Shown piece by piece: positions 9,021 to 18,520 of a stretch of DNA of 64,000 nucleotides. The position numbers were made by a program, and so were the translations under genes. Where the stretch lies: contig NZ_AUBI01000005.1 of assembly GCF_000429165.1 (NCBI RefSeq), positions 186,001 to 250,000 of the forward strand, in the 5' to 3' direction. Numbering within the stretch: position 1 is the first letter of the stretch; each line of letters begins with the position of its first letter. Under the pieces are notes generated by a model, which was given only the letters and a program-made list of their open reading frames with translations, was not told where the DNA came from and did not search any database. This DNA comes from Acetobacter nitrogenifigens DSM 23921 = NBRC 105050. GTDB lineage: Bacteria > Pseudomonadota > Alphaproteobacteria > Acetobacterales > Acetobacteraceae.

Positions 9021-10241
9021 CTAGGACACGACCCTGCGCAGGCAGCTTTCGCTCTTCCGAGAGAGAAAGCCCTCAACATTTTCATCAATTACATGAATTT
9101 TTACGTTGTTTCGGCCAGCACGTTTTGCTTCATACAAAGCGCTGTCGGCTTCTGTGTACAAACGCTTGATATCACTCGACAGAGCGCCCGGCGTCAGCCC
9201 TATACTCACTGTCGCCCGAAGTCTTCCTGACATATTGTCGCGACAGTGGGTTTCAAAATTTTTGCGAATTTTTTCGCAGATTCCGTAGGCTTCAGGGATA
9301 GTGACACCGTACATCAAAATCGAAAACTCTTCTCCGCCGAACCTCGCAGCGATCCACCTGTCGTATAGAGTATCACGCACGACGCAGCCGAACGCCGCAA
9401 TAACCGCGTCGCCGACGCCATGGCCAAATGTGTCGTTAATCCGCTTAAAATGGTCCAGATCCGCTATCACTAGCGCGATTGGTTCATCCTTGTCTCTCTC
9501 CGCGTCTCTCAATGTCTGCAAAGCGTGATCAAACCCGTGTCGATTCAGAAGACCAGATAACTTATCGGTATTCGCCTCTCGCCGAAGTTCCATCATCTGA
9601 TCAACTGCGATGGCAATAAGAAGATTAAGCGCCACTGCAACTGAAATCATAATTTGGGCAAAAATAGTTGTTGCCCAGTATAGAGATTCATGAAATGCAG
9701 AAAAATTGTCCGAAAACAGCACACTCAAAAGAACTGGGCGAATAAAATAGTTTGCTGAAACCAGGAAACACAAAGAGAACAATATATTATCTATGACATG
9801 CCTTCTTTGAGCTTTACTCATCTTGAAAGCCGTCAATAAAGAAACAGAGCCTAACGCAAAGTTCACGTCGTAAAGCCTGCAAGGCAAACAATTATCAACA
9901 AATGACACCATAGAATAAGAAGAAACCATCAACGTAAATATCAGAGAATATAAAAAAAATGGTATTCCAACTTCGTATCGAATTATTATAGACGCCGACA
10001 TAAGTACAGATGAAAGAAGAAATCCTATATTTGCCACGAAAGACAGAACGCGATACTCTGGGCCAATCAATTCTGCCAAAACAAATGCCGCCGTCATTAC
10101 GGCGTAGCAATATGCTGCCAATTTGGGGTATAGCTGTGAGCGGTTATGTCTCCACAAGAGGCCGAATGCTACGGCGAGCAGGAGACTTACGCCAGGATTC
10201 AAAAGTGAGGCGAAGAAATGTGCCCCAAGGCTAGGTGGCAT
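9021..10241 (-). CDS. Membrane-bound diguanylate cyclase (GGDEF)
   Basis: A 406-residue protein with about seven hydrophobic segments in residues 1-220, then a GGDEF domain. The active-site loop is RFGGEEF (GGEEF at 302-306), preceded by the DKLSGLLNRHGF start of the domain and DLDHFKRINDTFGH, which are metal- and substrate-binding signatures. It should make cyclic di-GMP from two GTP at the inner membrane in response to a signal sensed by the N-terminal region. The product-inhibition RxxD motif expected five residues before GGEEF reads TLYD, so feedback control is probably absent. The start at 10241 has an upstream AGGAG; a GTG at 10280 is the alternative. Confidence 0.87.
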   Translation of the reverse strand: MPPSLGAHFFASLLNPGVSLLLAVAFGLLWRHNRSQLYPKLAAYCYAVMTAAFVLAELIGPEYRVLSFVANIGFLLSSVLMSASIIIRYEVGIPFFLYSLIFTLMVSSYSMVSFVDNCLPCRLYDVNFALGSVSLLTAFKMSKAQRRHVIDNILFSLCFLVSANYFIRPVLLSVLFSDNFSAFHESLYWATTIFAQIMISVAVALNLLIAIAVDQMMELRREANTDKLSGLLNRHGFDHALQTLRDAERDKDEPIALVIADLDHFKRINDTFGHGVGDAVIAAFGCVVRDTLYDRWIAARFGGEEFSILMYGVTIPEAYGICEKIRKNFETHCRDNMSGRLRATVSIGLTPGALSSDIKRLYTEADSALYEAKRAGRNNVKIHVIDENVEGFLSRKSESCLRRVVS

Positions 10242-10597
10242 GGCCGGACTGTGCTCCTGCAGAACAAGCCCTAGACACACGCTTCATGCCCAAAGCGCAA
10301 GGCCGAAAGCGGCACGGAATGTCAATACGTTACAAATTCAAATCTAAAAATTCCAAATTTATATAATAAGCAAATAATATGAACTTTGATGCGATAAGAT
10401 TTTATTTTCGATTATCGTGAAAATAAATACGAACAGATAGATAACAGAAAGAAGTCGGTGCAACCTGATTCTGCTGCATTTTGTCTGAATAAAATTACAC
10501 GCTCAAATCGAAAAAAGCTCAATATAAAAAAGCGGCGCATCGTAATGCGCCGCCCCAAAATCCATAAAAAAACAAAGCGAATGTCACCACCAGAACA
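10242..10597. other. AT-rich intergenic region
   Basis: This stretch upstream of the cyclase gene is far richer in A+T than its surroundings and holds no open frame. It must contain the leftward cyclase promoter. The lpd terminator is at its right end (10526-10553). Confidence 0.5.
10526..10553 (-). terminator. Rho-independent terminator of the pdh-lpd array
   Basis: A perfect 9-bp stem (10532-10540 with 10545-10553) with loop CGTA. On the minus strand it is followed by six U residues (plus-strand A-run 10526-10531). It lies 45 bases beyond the lpd stop, the expected place for the end of the leftward transcript. Confidence 0.85.
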
Positions 10598-12007
10598 TTA
10601 AAAATGAAGCGCTCCGTCGTAGGCCGCCAACACCGCCTCGTGCATGGATTCTGAAATGGTCGGATGCGGGAACACCGTTTCCTTCAACTCCGCTTCCGTC
10701 AACTCTCCACTCCGAGCAATCACGTAGCCCTGAATCATCTCGGTGACTTCCGCTCCGATCATGTGAGCGCCGAGAAGTTCACCCGTCTTCGCGTCGAACA
10801 CAGTCTTCACCAGCCCGTCGACTTCGCCCATGGCGATCGCCTTGCCGTTACCGATGAATGGGAAGCGGCCGACCCGGACCTCATAGCCCGCCGCCTTAGC
10901 CTTTGCTTCCGTGTAACCCACTGAAGCGATCTGCGGCCGGCAATATGTGCAGCCAGGAATTTTCGTGGCGTCAATCGGGTGAACATGGCGACCGGCAATC
11001 GCTTCCACACACATCACCGCCTCATGGCTGGCCTTGTGCGCAAGCCATGGCGCACCCGCGACGTCACCGATGGCGTACACGCCCGGCTCGCCAGTCCGGC
11101 ACAATTCGTCGGTGACGATGTGTGTTTTCTCGACCACGATCCGGGTGCCGTCAACGCCGATATTCTCGACATTGCCGACAATTCCAACAGCCGAGATCAC
11201 GCGATCGAAGGTCAGGCTATGCGTCTTGCCGCCCGCTTCGATATCGACGCTGACTTCCGAAGCGCCCTTCTTCAAAGGCCCAACCTTGGCGCTCGTGAGA
11301 ACCTTCATTCCCTGTTTTTCGAAAGCCGTGCGCGCCAGCTTGCTAATCTCTTCATCCTCGACAGGGAGAATGCGATCAGCAACCTCGACCAGCGTCACCT
11401 CGGAGCCCATGTTGCGGTAAAACGACGCGAATTCCGTGCCGATCGCACCTGAGCCGATAACCAGCAATCGCTTCGGCAACTCATCCGGCACCAGAGCCTC
11501 ACGATATGACCAGACGAACTTGCCGTCGGGCTCCAGTCCCGGCAGCGCGCGCGCGCGCGCGCCCGTCGCAAGAATTACGTTGGTCGCCGTCAGAACGGCT
11601 TTCGCGCCGTCCTTCAACGTTACTTCAATTTTGCGCTTTTTACCAGAAACGCCTGAAAGCTTTGCAAACCCGTCGAAAACGGGAACCTTCGCTTTCTTCA
11701 ACAGATGAGCCACGCCTCCAGAGAGCTGCTTCGACACAGCACGAGAGCGCGCGACGACCTTTTGGAAGTCAAAGCGAGGATTGTCCGCGGCGAACCCGAA
11801 TTGCCCAAGGTCATGCAGCAGGTGGTTGATTTCTGAAGCGCGTAGCAGCGCTTTCGTCGGGATACAGCCCCAGTTAAGGCAAATGCCCCCGAGGTGATTG
11901 GCCTCCACAACGGCGACCGACAGTTTCAGTTGCGCCGCGCGAAGGGCCGCGACGTAACCGCCGGGGCCGCCGCCGATGACGACAAGATCGAACTCGGTGG
12001 TGCTCAT
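10598..12007 (-). CDS. lpd: Dihydrolipoyl dehydrogenase (E3 of pyruvate dehydrogenase)
   Basis: A 469-residue flavoprotein that reoxidises dihydrolipoamide on E2 and passes electrons to NAD+. The FAD-binding GGGPGGYVAA is at 12-21, and the redox-active disulfide is in GGICLNWGCIPTK (Cys43, Cys48). The NAD-binding region reads VIGSGAIGTEFASF, and the C-terminal His-Glu catalytic pair is in HPTISE (His448, Glu453). Length is typical. It is last in the pdhA-pdhB-pdhC-lpd array, 94 bases after pdhC with a strong hairpin in the gap, which may set its expression apart from E1/E2. The gene contains an uninterrupted (GC)9 run at 11545-11562. Confidence 0.96.
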   Translation of the reverse strand: MSTTEFDLVVIGGGPGGYVAALRAAQLKLSVAVVEANHLGGICLNWGCIPTKALLRASEINHLLHDLGQFGFAADNPRFDFQKVVARSRAVSKQLSGGVAHLLKKAKVPVFDGFAKLSGVSGKKRKIEVTLKDGAKAVLTATNVILATGARARALPGLEPDGKFVWSYREALVPDELPKRLLVIGSGAIGTEFASFYRNMGSEVTLVEVADRILPVEDEEISKLARTAFEKQGMKVLTSAKVGPLKKGASEVSVDIEAGGKTHSLTFDRVISAVGIVGNVENIGVDGTRIVVEKTHIVTDELCRTGEPGVYAIGDVAGAPWLAHKASHEAVMCVEAIAGRHVHPIDATKIPGCTYCRPQIASVGYTEAKAKAAGYEVRVGRFPFIGNGKAIAMGEVDGLVKTVFDAKTGELLGAHMIGAEVTEMIQGYVIARSGELTEAELKETVFPHPTISESMHEAVLAAYDGALHF

Positions 12008-12056
12008 GCCTGTTTCCTGGCTGCTTCTTGAGAAAACGGGATCGGTTGATATCCCT

Positions 12057-12091
12057 GCCCCGGGCGTCGCTTACAGCACGACGCCCGGGGC
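12057..12091 (-). other. Intercistronic GC-rich hairpin between pdhC and lpd
   Basis: Bases 12057-12069 pair perfectly with 12079-12091 (13 bp) around a 9-base loop. No U-run follows on the minus strand, so it is not a classic terminator. It may stabilise the pdhABC 3' end, cause partial read-through into lpd, or mark a processing site. Confidence 0.6.
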
Positions 12092-12101
12092 CACTTCATG
12101 T

Positions 12102-13358
12102 TCAGATGACGAGCGCAATCGGATTCTCGACGATCGAACGCAACGTGGACATCCATTGCGCTCCCAACGCCCCGTCCACCACACGATGGTCCGCGGACAG
12201 GGTCGCCGTCATGACCGTCGCGACAGCCAGAGCGTCTCCCTTGACCACGGCGCGCTTTTCACCGGCAGCAATCGCCAGAATTCCAGCTTGTGGCGGGTTG
12301 ATGATTGCAGAGAACGACGTGACGCCGAACATGCCCATATTGGAAATCGAGAACGAGCCTCCCTGAAACTCTTCCGGTTTCAGCTTGCCTGCACGGGCGC
12401 GGGCGACAAGGTCCTTGGTCTCGTTGCTGATCTCGCGGAGAGTCTTTTTATCAGCCTGCCGAATGATCGGAGTGATCAGACCGTCAGGGATCGAAACCGC
12501 GATCGAGATGTCGACGTCATTGTACTGAATCAACGCATCTTCCGTGAAGGACACGTTCAATCCGGGAACACGACGGAGCGCGAGAGCCGCCGCCTTCACC
12601 AGCATGTCGTTGACCGACAGCTTGAACGCATCCGGCCCATCCTCTGGAGAGGCCTTGTTCAACTGCGACCGCAGCGCTAGGAGCGCGTCAAGCTGCATGT
12701 CGATCGACACATAGAAATGCGGAACTGTTGTTTTCGATTCAGTGAGCCGTCGCGCAATCACCTTACGCATCGACGACAGTGGCGTGCTGGTGAAACCACC
12801 AGGCGCGGCAGGAGTGGCGGCCCCTTTTGACGCCGCGACCGGGGCTGCTTTCGCAGATTCAACGTCACGTTTTACGATGCGTCCGTTCGGGCCGGAGCCC
12901 TTCACGCTCGCAAGGTCAATTCCAGCGTCTTTCGCAATCCGCTTCGCCAGTGGCGACGCAAAAACCCGCCCCTCAGGAGCAGATTTCGCGGGCGCGTTCG
13001 ACGCAACCTGCGGTGCCTTGGCCGCAGGCGCCGCAGCCGCCTGCTCAACGACAGGCTTTTCTTTTGGAGCCTCGGCCGCAGCGTTGCCCGACGGCGTACC
13101 GTCGGGAACGGCTTCGCCGTCGTCTACGAGAATAGCGATCGGCGCATTCACCGCCACGCCTTCGGTGCCGGCCGGCACAAGGATGCGGCCTAGCACGCCC
13201 TCGTCAACCGCCTCGACCTCCATCGTCGCCTTATCGGTTTCGATTTCCGCGATAACGTCGCCAGAGGAGACCTTGTCGCCCTCCTGCTTAAGCCAACGCG
13301 AAAGCTTGCCCTCCGTCATGGTCGGCGAGAGGGCCGGCATCAGGATATCGGTAGCCAT
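12102..13358 (-). CDS. pdhC: Dihydrolipoamide acetyltransferase, E2 of pyruvate dehydrogenase
   Basis: A 418-residue E2 with one N-terminal lipoyl domain (1-80, lipoylated Lys43 in [10 protein letters not shown]), an Ala/Pro-rich linker, a peripheral-subunit-binding domain (about 135-170, FASPLAKRIAKDAGIDL) and a C-terminal acetyltransferase domain. The catalytic HRVVDG motif (His391, Asp395) is intact. It transfers acetyl groups from E1 to CoA and forms the core of the complex. It follows pdhB after 9 bases. Its lipoyl domain is close to that of PdhB in protein and DNA, indicating duplication. Confidence 0.95.
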   Translation of the reverse strand: MATDILMPALSPTMTEGKLSRWLKQEGDKVSSGDVIAEIETDKATMEVEAVDEGVLGRILVPAGTEGVAVNAPIAILVDDGEAVPDGTPSGNAAAEAPKEKPVVEQAAAAPAAKAPQVASNAPAKSAPEGRVFASPLAKRIAKDAGIDLASVKGSGPNGRIVKRDVESAKAAPVAASKGAATPAAPGGFTSTPLSSMRKVIARRLTESKTTVPHFYVSIDMQLDALLALRSQLNKASPEDGPDAFKLSVNDMLVKAAALALRRVPGLNVSFTEDALIQYNDVDISIAVSIPDGLITPIIRQADKKTLREISNETKDLVARARAGKLKPEEFQGGSFSISNMGMFGVTSFSAIINPPQAGILAIAAGEKRAVVKGDALAVATVMTATLSADHRVVDGALGAQWMSTLRSIVENPIALVI

Positions 13359-13367
13359 GATGTCTCC

Positions 13368-14741
13368 TCAGACCAGCTTGCGGACGGCGTCCACAACCCA
13401 GTCAGGCTGCGGCAGCGCGAGTTTTTCCAGATTGGCGGCGAAAGGCATCGGCACATCGACTCCCGCAACGCGCACCGGCGGCGCATCCAGCCAGTCGAAC
13501 GCGTGCTCGATGATCTGCATGACGATTTCCGCGCCGATACCTGCGAAGGGCCAACCTTCCTCCACCGTCACCAGACGGGAGGTCTTCTTCACGCTCTCCA
13601 CGATGGTCGCGATATCCAGCGGACGGATGGAACGCAGGTTGATGACCTCCGCATCAATCCCCTGTTCAGCCAGAATATCCGCCGCAGCCATGGCTGTTCC
13701 AACGGAGATCGAGAAACCGACCAGCGTGACGTCCTTGCCGGGCCGCTCGATTTTCGCCTTGCCGATCGGGAGAATGAAATCCTCATCGACGGGGCACTGG
13801 AATTTGTGCCCGTAGAGCATCTCGTTTTCCAGCACGATCACCGGGTTCGGATCGCGAATGGCCGCGCGCAGCAGACCTTTCGCATCCGCCGCCGACCATG
13901 GGGCGACAACTTTCAGGCCAGGAACATGCCCGTACCAGCTCGCATAACATTGCGAATGCTGTGCGCCGACGCGCGACGCGGCGCCGTTCGGAGCGCGGAA
14001 GACGATGGGACAACCCATCTGTCCGCCTGACATGTACAGCGTCTTCGCTGCGGAATTGATGATGTGGTCGATGGCCTGCATCGAGAAGTTCATCGTCATG
14101 AACTCAACGATCGGACGCAGCCCCGTAAGCGCCGCGCCCGTCGCCATGCCCGTGAAGCCGTGTTCGGTGATCGGCATGTCGATGACGCGCCCTTCGCCGA
14201 ACTCATCAAGCAGTCCCTGCGACACCTTGTAGGCGCCCTGATACTGGCCGACTTCCTCACCGATCAGGAACACGTCCGGATCGCGTCGCATTTCCAGCGC
14301 CATGGCGTCGCGCAGCGCTTCGCGAACCGTGATTTCACTTGTCTCGCCCCAGTCCTTTTCAGGTTCAGGCGCTGACGGCGCAACCGTAGCGGTTGCGGGT
14401 TTGGACGACGTGGCGGACTCTGCCGCAGCTTCGACTTTCTCCGGCGCGACAGAGGGCGCAGCTGACTGTGCGGCGCCACCGGCTTCGGGAACGCTCTCCC
14501 CGTCGGCGACCAGAACGGCGATCGGCGCGTTCACAGCCACGCCCTCAGTTCCTTCAGGCACAAGAATGCGGCCAAGCACGCCTTCGTCGACAGCCTCGAC
14601 CTCCATCGTCGCCTTGTCGGTTTCGATTTCCGCGATCACGTCGCCAGACGATACGGCGTCGCCCTCTTTCTTGAGCCAACGGGCAATCTTGCCCTCGGTC
14701 ATGGTCGGCGAAAGCGCCGGCATCAGAATATCGGTGGCCAT
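13368..14741 (-). CDS. pdhB: Pyruvate dehydrogenase E1 beta subunit with N-terminal lipoyl domain
   Basis: A 457-residue fusion. Residues 1-80 are a lipoyl domain (Lys43), 80-130 an Ala/Pro/Ser linker, and from about 135 a complete E1-beta ([20 protein letters not shown], then [19 protein letters not shown] and [16 protein letters not shown]). E1 decarboxylates pyruvate with thiamine diphosphate and acetylates a lipoyl group. A lipoyl domain on E1-beta is known in several alphaproteobacteria, such as Zymomonas and Sinorhizobium. The start ATG is followed by the same 17-residue beginning as PdhC. It begins 5 bases after the pdhA stop. Confidence 0.95.
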   Translation of the reverse strand: MATDILMPALSPTMTEGKIARWLKKEGDAVSSGDVIAEIETDKATMEVEAVDEGVLGRILVPEGTEGVAVNAPIAVLVADGESVPEAGGAAQSAAPSVAPEKVEAAAESATSSKPATATVAPSAPEPEKDWGETSEITVREALRDAMALEMRRDPDVFLIGEEVGQYQGAYKVSQGLLDEFGEGRVIDMPITEHGFTGMATGAALTGLRPIVEFMTMNFSMQAIDHIINSAAKTLYMSGGQMGCPIVFRAPNGAASRVGAQHSQCYASWYGHVPGLKVVAPWSAADAKGLLRAAIRDPNPVIVLENEMLYGHKFQCPVDEDFILPIGKAKIERPGKDVTLVGFSISVGTAMAAADILAEQGIDAEVINLRSIRPLDIATIVESVKKTSRLVTVEEGWPFAGIGAEIVMQIIEHAFDWLDAPPVRVAGVDVPMPFAANLEKLALPQPDWVVDAVRKLV

Positions 14742-14746
14742 TACGC

Positions 14747-15760
14747 TTACGCCTCTACCAGCACGTCTGTGTACAGTTCCGCCGGATCAGGCTCCGGGCT
14801 CGTTTTCGCAAATTCCGTGGCGTCAGCGACGACGGCCTTGATGCCATCCTCTACGGCCTTCAGTTCGGCTTCCTCGACGCCCGAAGCCAGCAACTGGCTA
14901 CGAACGTGGTCGATCGGATCATGCTTCTGGCGAATCTCGTCGACTTCGCTGCGCTGGCGATACTTCGCCGGATCGGACATGGAATGACCGCGATAGCGAT
15001 ACGTCGACATCTCCAGCAGGTACGGCCCATTGCCTGCCCGGCAGTAGGCGACAGCCTCCCGTGTCGCTGCGTTGACGGCGGAAACATCCATGCCGTCAAC
15101 CTGCTTTCCCGGAATACCCCAGGGTTCGCCATTGCGCCAAAGATGCTGAGACGCCGCCGAAGACCGCTCGACGCTCGTCCCCATGCCATAGCGGTTGTTT
15201 TCGATCACGAACACGCAAGGCAGTTTGTGCAGGGCGGCGAGATTGAAGCTTTCGTACACCTGCCCCTGATTGGACGCGCCTTCGCCGAAATAGGTCATCG
15301 AGACCTCATCCGTGCCACGATACTTGTTGGCGAAAGCGAGACCTATGCCCAGCGCAACCTGCGCGCCCACAATGCCGTGGCCGCCGTAAAAATTCTTCTC
15401 GCGCGAGAACATGTGCATCGAGCCGCCCTTGCCGCGCGAATACCCGGTCGCGCGGCCAGTCAGCTCCGCCATGACGCCGCGCGGGTCCATGCCCGCCGCG
15501 ATCATCTGACCGTGGTCACGGTACGACGTGATAATCTTGTCGCCTTCCTTGAGCGCCATCTGCACGCCGACGACGACCGCCTCCTGCCCGATATACAGAT
15601 GGCAGAATCCGCCGATCAGCCCCATGCCGTAAAGCTGGCCAGCCCTCTCTTCGAAGCGACGAATCAGAAGCATATCGTGGAAGGCGCGCTTGAGACCTTC
15701 CGTGTCGAGCGAGGGGTCGTTCCGTCCCGCTGCCAGGTTGGACGTGGGGGTATCAGCCAT
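14747..15760 (-). CDS. pdhA: Pyruvate dehydrogenase E1 alpha subunit
   Basis: A 337-residue thiamine-diphosphate enzyme subunit, the usual length for alphaproteobacterial PdhA. Signatures include [18 protein letters not shown] near residue 30, the [10 protein letters not shown] turn, the phosphorylation-loop-like [10 protein letters not shown], and the thiamine diphosphate motif GEGASNQG (159-166) followed by ENNRYGMGT. The open frame extends 53 codons further upstream and into moaC. The ATG at 15760 is chosen because it has GTGGAG 8 bases before it and gives the family length. It is first of the pdh genes and 68 bases from moaC. Confidence 0.95.
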   Translation of the reverse strand: MADTPTSNLAAGRNDPSLDTEGLKRAFHDMLLIRRFEERAGQLYGMGLIGGFCHLYIGQEAVVVGVQMALKEGDKIITSYRDHGQMIAAGMDPRGVMAELTGRATGYSRGKGGSMHMFSREKNFYGGHGIVGAQVALGIGLAFANKYRGTDEVSMTYFGEGASNQGQVYESFNLAALHKLPCVFVIENNRYGMGTSVERSSAASQHLWRNGEPWGIPGKQVDGMDVSAVNAATREAVAYCRAGNGPYLLEMSTYRYRGHSMSDPAKYRQRSEVDEIRQKHDPIDHVRSQLLASGVEEAELKAVEDGIKAVVADATEFAKTSPEPDPAELYTDVLVEA

Positions 15761-15828
15761 AAAAAACGCTCCACTCGTCAAAATATATCGTGCGGGCGAC
15801 GCAGCACGCCGCCCGCCTGTCGGGATTT

Positions 15829-16332
15829 TCAGGAACCCGTAAAATCGCCGGACCGTCCGCCAGATTTTTGCACAAGACGTATATCGCCGATACGCATTGA
15901 GCGATCCAGAGCCTTGCACATGTCATAAACTGTTAGTGCGCTGACGCTTACGGCAGTCAGTGCCTCCATCTCGACCCCGGTTTGACCACAAGTTTTGGCC
16001 GTCGCCTCGATTTCAACTGCCCCCGACATTACCTCAAGCGTCACCTTAACCGAGGTCAACATTATGGGATGGCAAAGCGGAATCAGGTCCGAAGTGCGCT
16101 TCGCAGCCATCACACCTGCGATACGGGCCGCCGCAAGCACGTCGCCTTTCGGCATTTCACCCGAAGACAAAAGCCGCGCGACTTCCGACGCTATGCTCAC
16201 CCGGCCACGGGCTACCGCGACGCGTACGGTCTCCTGCTTCCCTGAAACGTCGACCATGAGAGCCCGCCCCTGCGCATCGAGGTGCGTGAACCCGTCCGGG
16301 TCAATCCCGGATTCGGAATGATCTGAAGACAT
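15829..16332 (-). CDS. moaC: Cyclic pyranopterin monophosphate synthase MoaC
   Basis: A 167-residue cytosolic enzyme of molybdopterin synthesis. It converts the cyclised GTP product of MoaA into cyclic pyranopterin monophosphate. Family motifs are present: [15 protein letters not shown] (83-97), [17 protein letters not shown] (118-134) and YDMCKALD with the catalytic Asp137 and Lys140. It lies 45 bases after trpC and ahead of pdhA, on the same strand. The trpC-moaC neighbourhood is common in alphaproteobacteria. No other molybdopterin gene is in the window. Confidence 0.95.
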   Translation of the reverse strand: MSSDHSESGIDPDGFTHLDAQGRALMVDVSGKQETVRVAVARGRVSIASEVARLLSSGEMPKGDVLAAARIAGVMAAKRTSDLIPLCHPIMLTSVKVTLEVMSGAVEIEATAKTCGQTGVEMEALTAVSVSALTVYDMCKALDRSMRIGDIRLVQKSGGRSGDFTGS

Positions 16333-16377
16333 TACGCCAGCGCTCCGCCTGACGGGATCTGGGCGACGCCGCGCCGG

Positions 16378-17235
16378 TCAGCCCTGACCAAGCAACGCTC
16401 GCGCGGCGACGCCAGGATCCTCGTGACGCAACAACGATTCACCTACGAGGAAACCGCTGGCGCCAACCGATCCAAGACGGACGACATCCTCATGCGTGCG
16501 GATGCCGCTTTCCGACACGATAATCTTGTCAGGGGGCACCAGCGGCGCAAGCCGCATCGTCGTTTCCAGATCCGTGCGAAGCGACTTGAGATCCCGATTG
16601 TTGATCCCGATCAGGGAGGTGTCGAGAGCCAGAGCACGGGTCAACTCCTCCTCGGAGTGCACCTCGACCAGCACATCAATGTCGAGGCCGCGCGCATGAT
16701 CCACAAGGTCGGCGGCCTCGACGTCCGTGAGGATCGCCATGATCAGCAGTACGCAATCGGCGCCGATCAATCGCGTCTCGTAGATTTGCCACGGGTCGAA
16801 GATGAAATCCTTCCGCAACACCGGAAGGTCGCAGGCCGCCCGGGCGGCCTTCAGATCCTCCATATCGCCGTGAAAGCATGAGCTCTCCGTGAGTATCGAA
16901 AGGCACGCGGCACCCGCCGCTTCGTATGACCTGGCGATGGCGACCGGGTCGTACGGATCACGCAACAGTCCGGCAGACGGCGACGCTTTCTTGATTTCAG
17001 CGATCAACCCCGGAAGCTGGTCCGCCGTCTTCTCCTTGAGAGCTCGACCAAAACCGCGAGGCGCAAATTCCGCCTCACGCGCCTTTGCCGAGATGTCTTT
17101 CAGCGACATCAACGTCGAACGATGCGCCACCTCAATCCGGGAGCGCGCGACAATGCGGGCCAGAACGTCTGGCAGTGAGGAATTACCCTCCCCCGACGCC
17201 TCAACAGGCGCCTCATTCGGCGTCTCGTTCATCAT
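16378..17235 (-). CDS. trpC: Indole-3-glycerol phosphate synthase
   Basis: A 285-residue TIM-barrel enzyme that closes the indole ring in tryptophan synthesis. Visible motifs: LIAEIKKASPSAG with the catalytic Lys, the LRKDFIFDPWQI segment with a second active-site Lys, IGINNRDLKSL, and the phosphate-binding VSESGIRTHED and GFLVGESLLR loops. It has a 20-residue acidic N-terminal extension (NEAPVEASGEG). It stands between trpD and moaC as a stand-alone enzyme, not fused to trpF. Confidence 0.95.
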   Translation of the reverse strand: MMNETPNEAPVEASGEGNSSLPDVLARIVARSRIEVAHRSTLMSLKDISAKAREAEFAPRGFGRALKEKTADQLPGLIAEIKKASPSAGLLRDPYDPVAIARSYEAAGAACLSILTESSCFHGDMEDLKAARAACDLPVLRKDFIFDPWQIYETRLIGADCVLLIMAILTDVEAADLVDHARGLDIDVLVEVHSEEELTRALALDTSLIGINNRDLKSLRTDLETTMRLAPLVPPDKIIVSESGIRTHEDVVRLGSVGASGFLVGESLLRHEDPGVAARALLGQG

Positions 17236-17323
17236 GTCCCTGATCTCGCATTTGAAACTGTAATTCGGGCCGAGCGCGGCACGAAACCGCTCTCCCCCAT
17301 AGCGAAAGTCGCGTCACCAACCG

Positions 17324-18463
17324 TCACGAACCGCTCCCGCTCCGGTCGCTGGCGGCCTCAGCCCCTCCGTTACGGGCAGCCTGAAGCCTGGATAACGCCG
17401 CGCCATTGTCGATCACATGCGCCGCAAGCGCAACGAGTTCCCGTAAAGCCTCCGGGACTATGCGCCCTGCCTGCAGCGCCACGCCACGCCCCGCCACATG
17501 CAAGGCGCACGCCGCGTTGAGCAAAACAGTGTCCCTGTAAGGCCCGTGCGCGCCCTTGAGCAACGCTAACAACGCTTCCGCGTTTTCGACCGGACCACCG
17601 CCAGCTATCGCTGATATGGGCGCCGAAGGCAGACCCGCCATATCCGGCGTAAGAATCGTGCGAATAATTTCGCCGTTCTCCAGAGCCGCTATCTCCGTCG
17701 GCCCTGATAGCGTGACCTCATCGACGCCTCGCGACGGAACGCCCGGCCCGGCGCCCGTGACCTCACCGCAAACAGCCCATACACGCTCCGACCCAAGGTC
17801 ACGCAGGGTCGTCACGACCGGCTCGAGCCACACAGCCTCGGGAACCCCGACGAGTTGCCGCGTCACGCGCGCCGGGTTGGCGAGCGGTCCGACGAGATTG
17901 AACAGGGTTCGCACGCCGAGCGCCCGCCGTGCTCCTGCGGCATGACGCATGGCCGGATGGTGGGATGGCGCCGCCATGAAGATGAGCCGCCGCTCGCGCA
18001 GTTCCGCCCCGAGAGTCGCGCAGTCGCTTTCCAGAGGCACTCCGAGCGCGCCCAATACGTCCGACGCGCCAGACAATGAGGACAATGCCCGATTACCGTG
18101 CTTGGCGACGGGAACGCCCAGGGCCGAAACGACGAACGCAACAGCCGTGGATACGTTAAGCGTCCCGTGACCGTCCCCGCCGGTGCCGCATACGTCGATG
18201 GCGCCCGGCGGCGGCTCCTCGATCGCCAACATTCGCGATCGCACCGCAAGAACCGCGCCGAGCAGTTCCTCCTGACGCTCCCCGCGCACCCGCAGCCCCA
18301 TCAGGAACGCTGCGATCTGCGCCTCGCTCGCCGCGCCATCCATGATCAGACCGAAGGCGTTTCGCGCCTCGTCCACGGAAAAGGGGCGCCCGGTGGCCAC
18401 GGCGGCCAAAACCGGGCGAAAGGGATCGGCGTCCGTGGCCACAACGTGAGTCGCGCCGCTCAT
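17324..18463 (-). CDS. trpD: Anthranilate phosphoribosyltransferase
   Basis: A 379-residue enzyme that joins anthranilate to PRPP, the second step of tryptophan synthesis. The PRPP/Mg-binding motif VCGTGGDGHGTLNVSTAVAF lies near residue 92, followed by PVAKHGNRALSSLSGASDVLGALG and HHPAMRHAAGARRALGVRT (family anthranilate-binding region). It is somewhat longer than the usual 340 residues because of Ala-rich N- and C-terminal tails. It starts 57 bases after the trpG stop and precedes trpC by 88 bases. Confidence 0.94.
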   Translation of the reverse strand: MSGATHVVATDADPFRPVLAAVATGRPFSVDEARNAFGLIMDGAASEAQIAAFLMGLRVRGERQEELLGAVLAVRSRMLAIEEPPPGAIDVCGTGGDGHGTLNVSTAVAFVVSALGVPVAKHGNRALSSLSGASDVLGALGVPLESDCATLGAELRERRLIFMAAPSHHPAMRHAAGARRALGVRTLFNLVGPLANPARVTRQLVGVPEAVWLEPVVTTLRDLGSERVWAVCGEVTGAGPGVPSRGVDEVTLSGPTEIAALENGEIIRTILTPDMAGLPSAPISAIAGGGPVENAEALLALLKGAHGPYRDTVLLNAACALHVAGRGVALQAGRIVPEALRELVALAAHVIDNGAALSRLQAARNGGAEAASDRSGSGS

Positions 18464-18520
18464 GCAGGTTGCACGATGACGGTTCGCCGGGATCGAAACT
18501 CTGACATTACCCGCGCAGCC

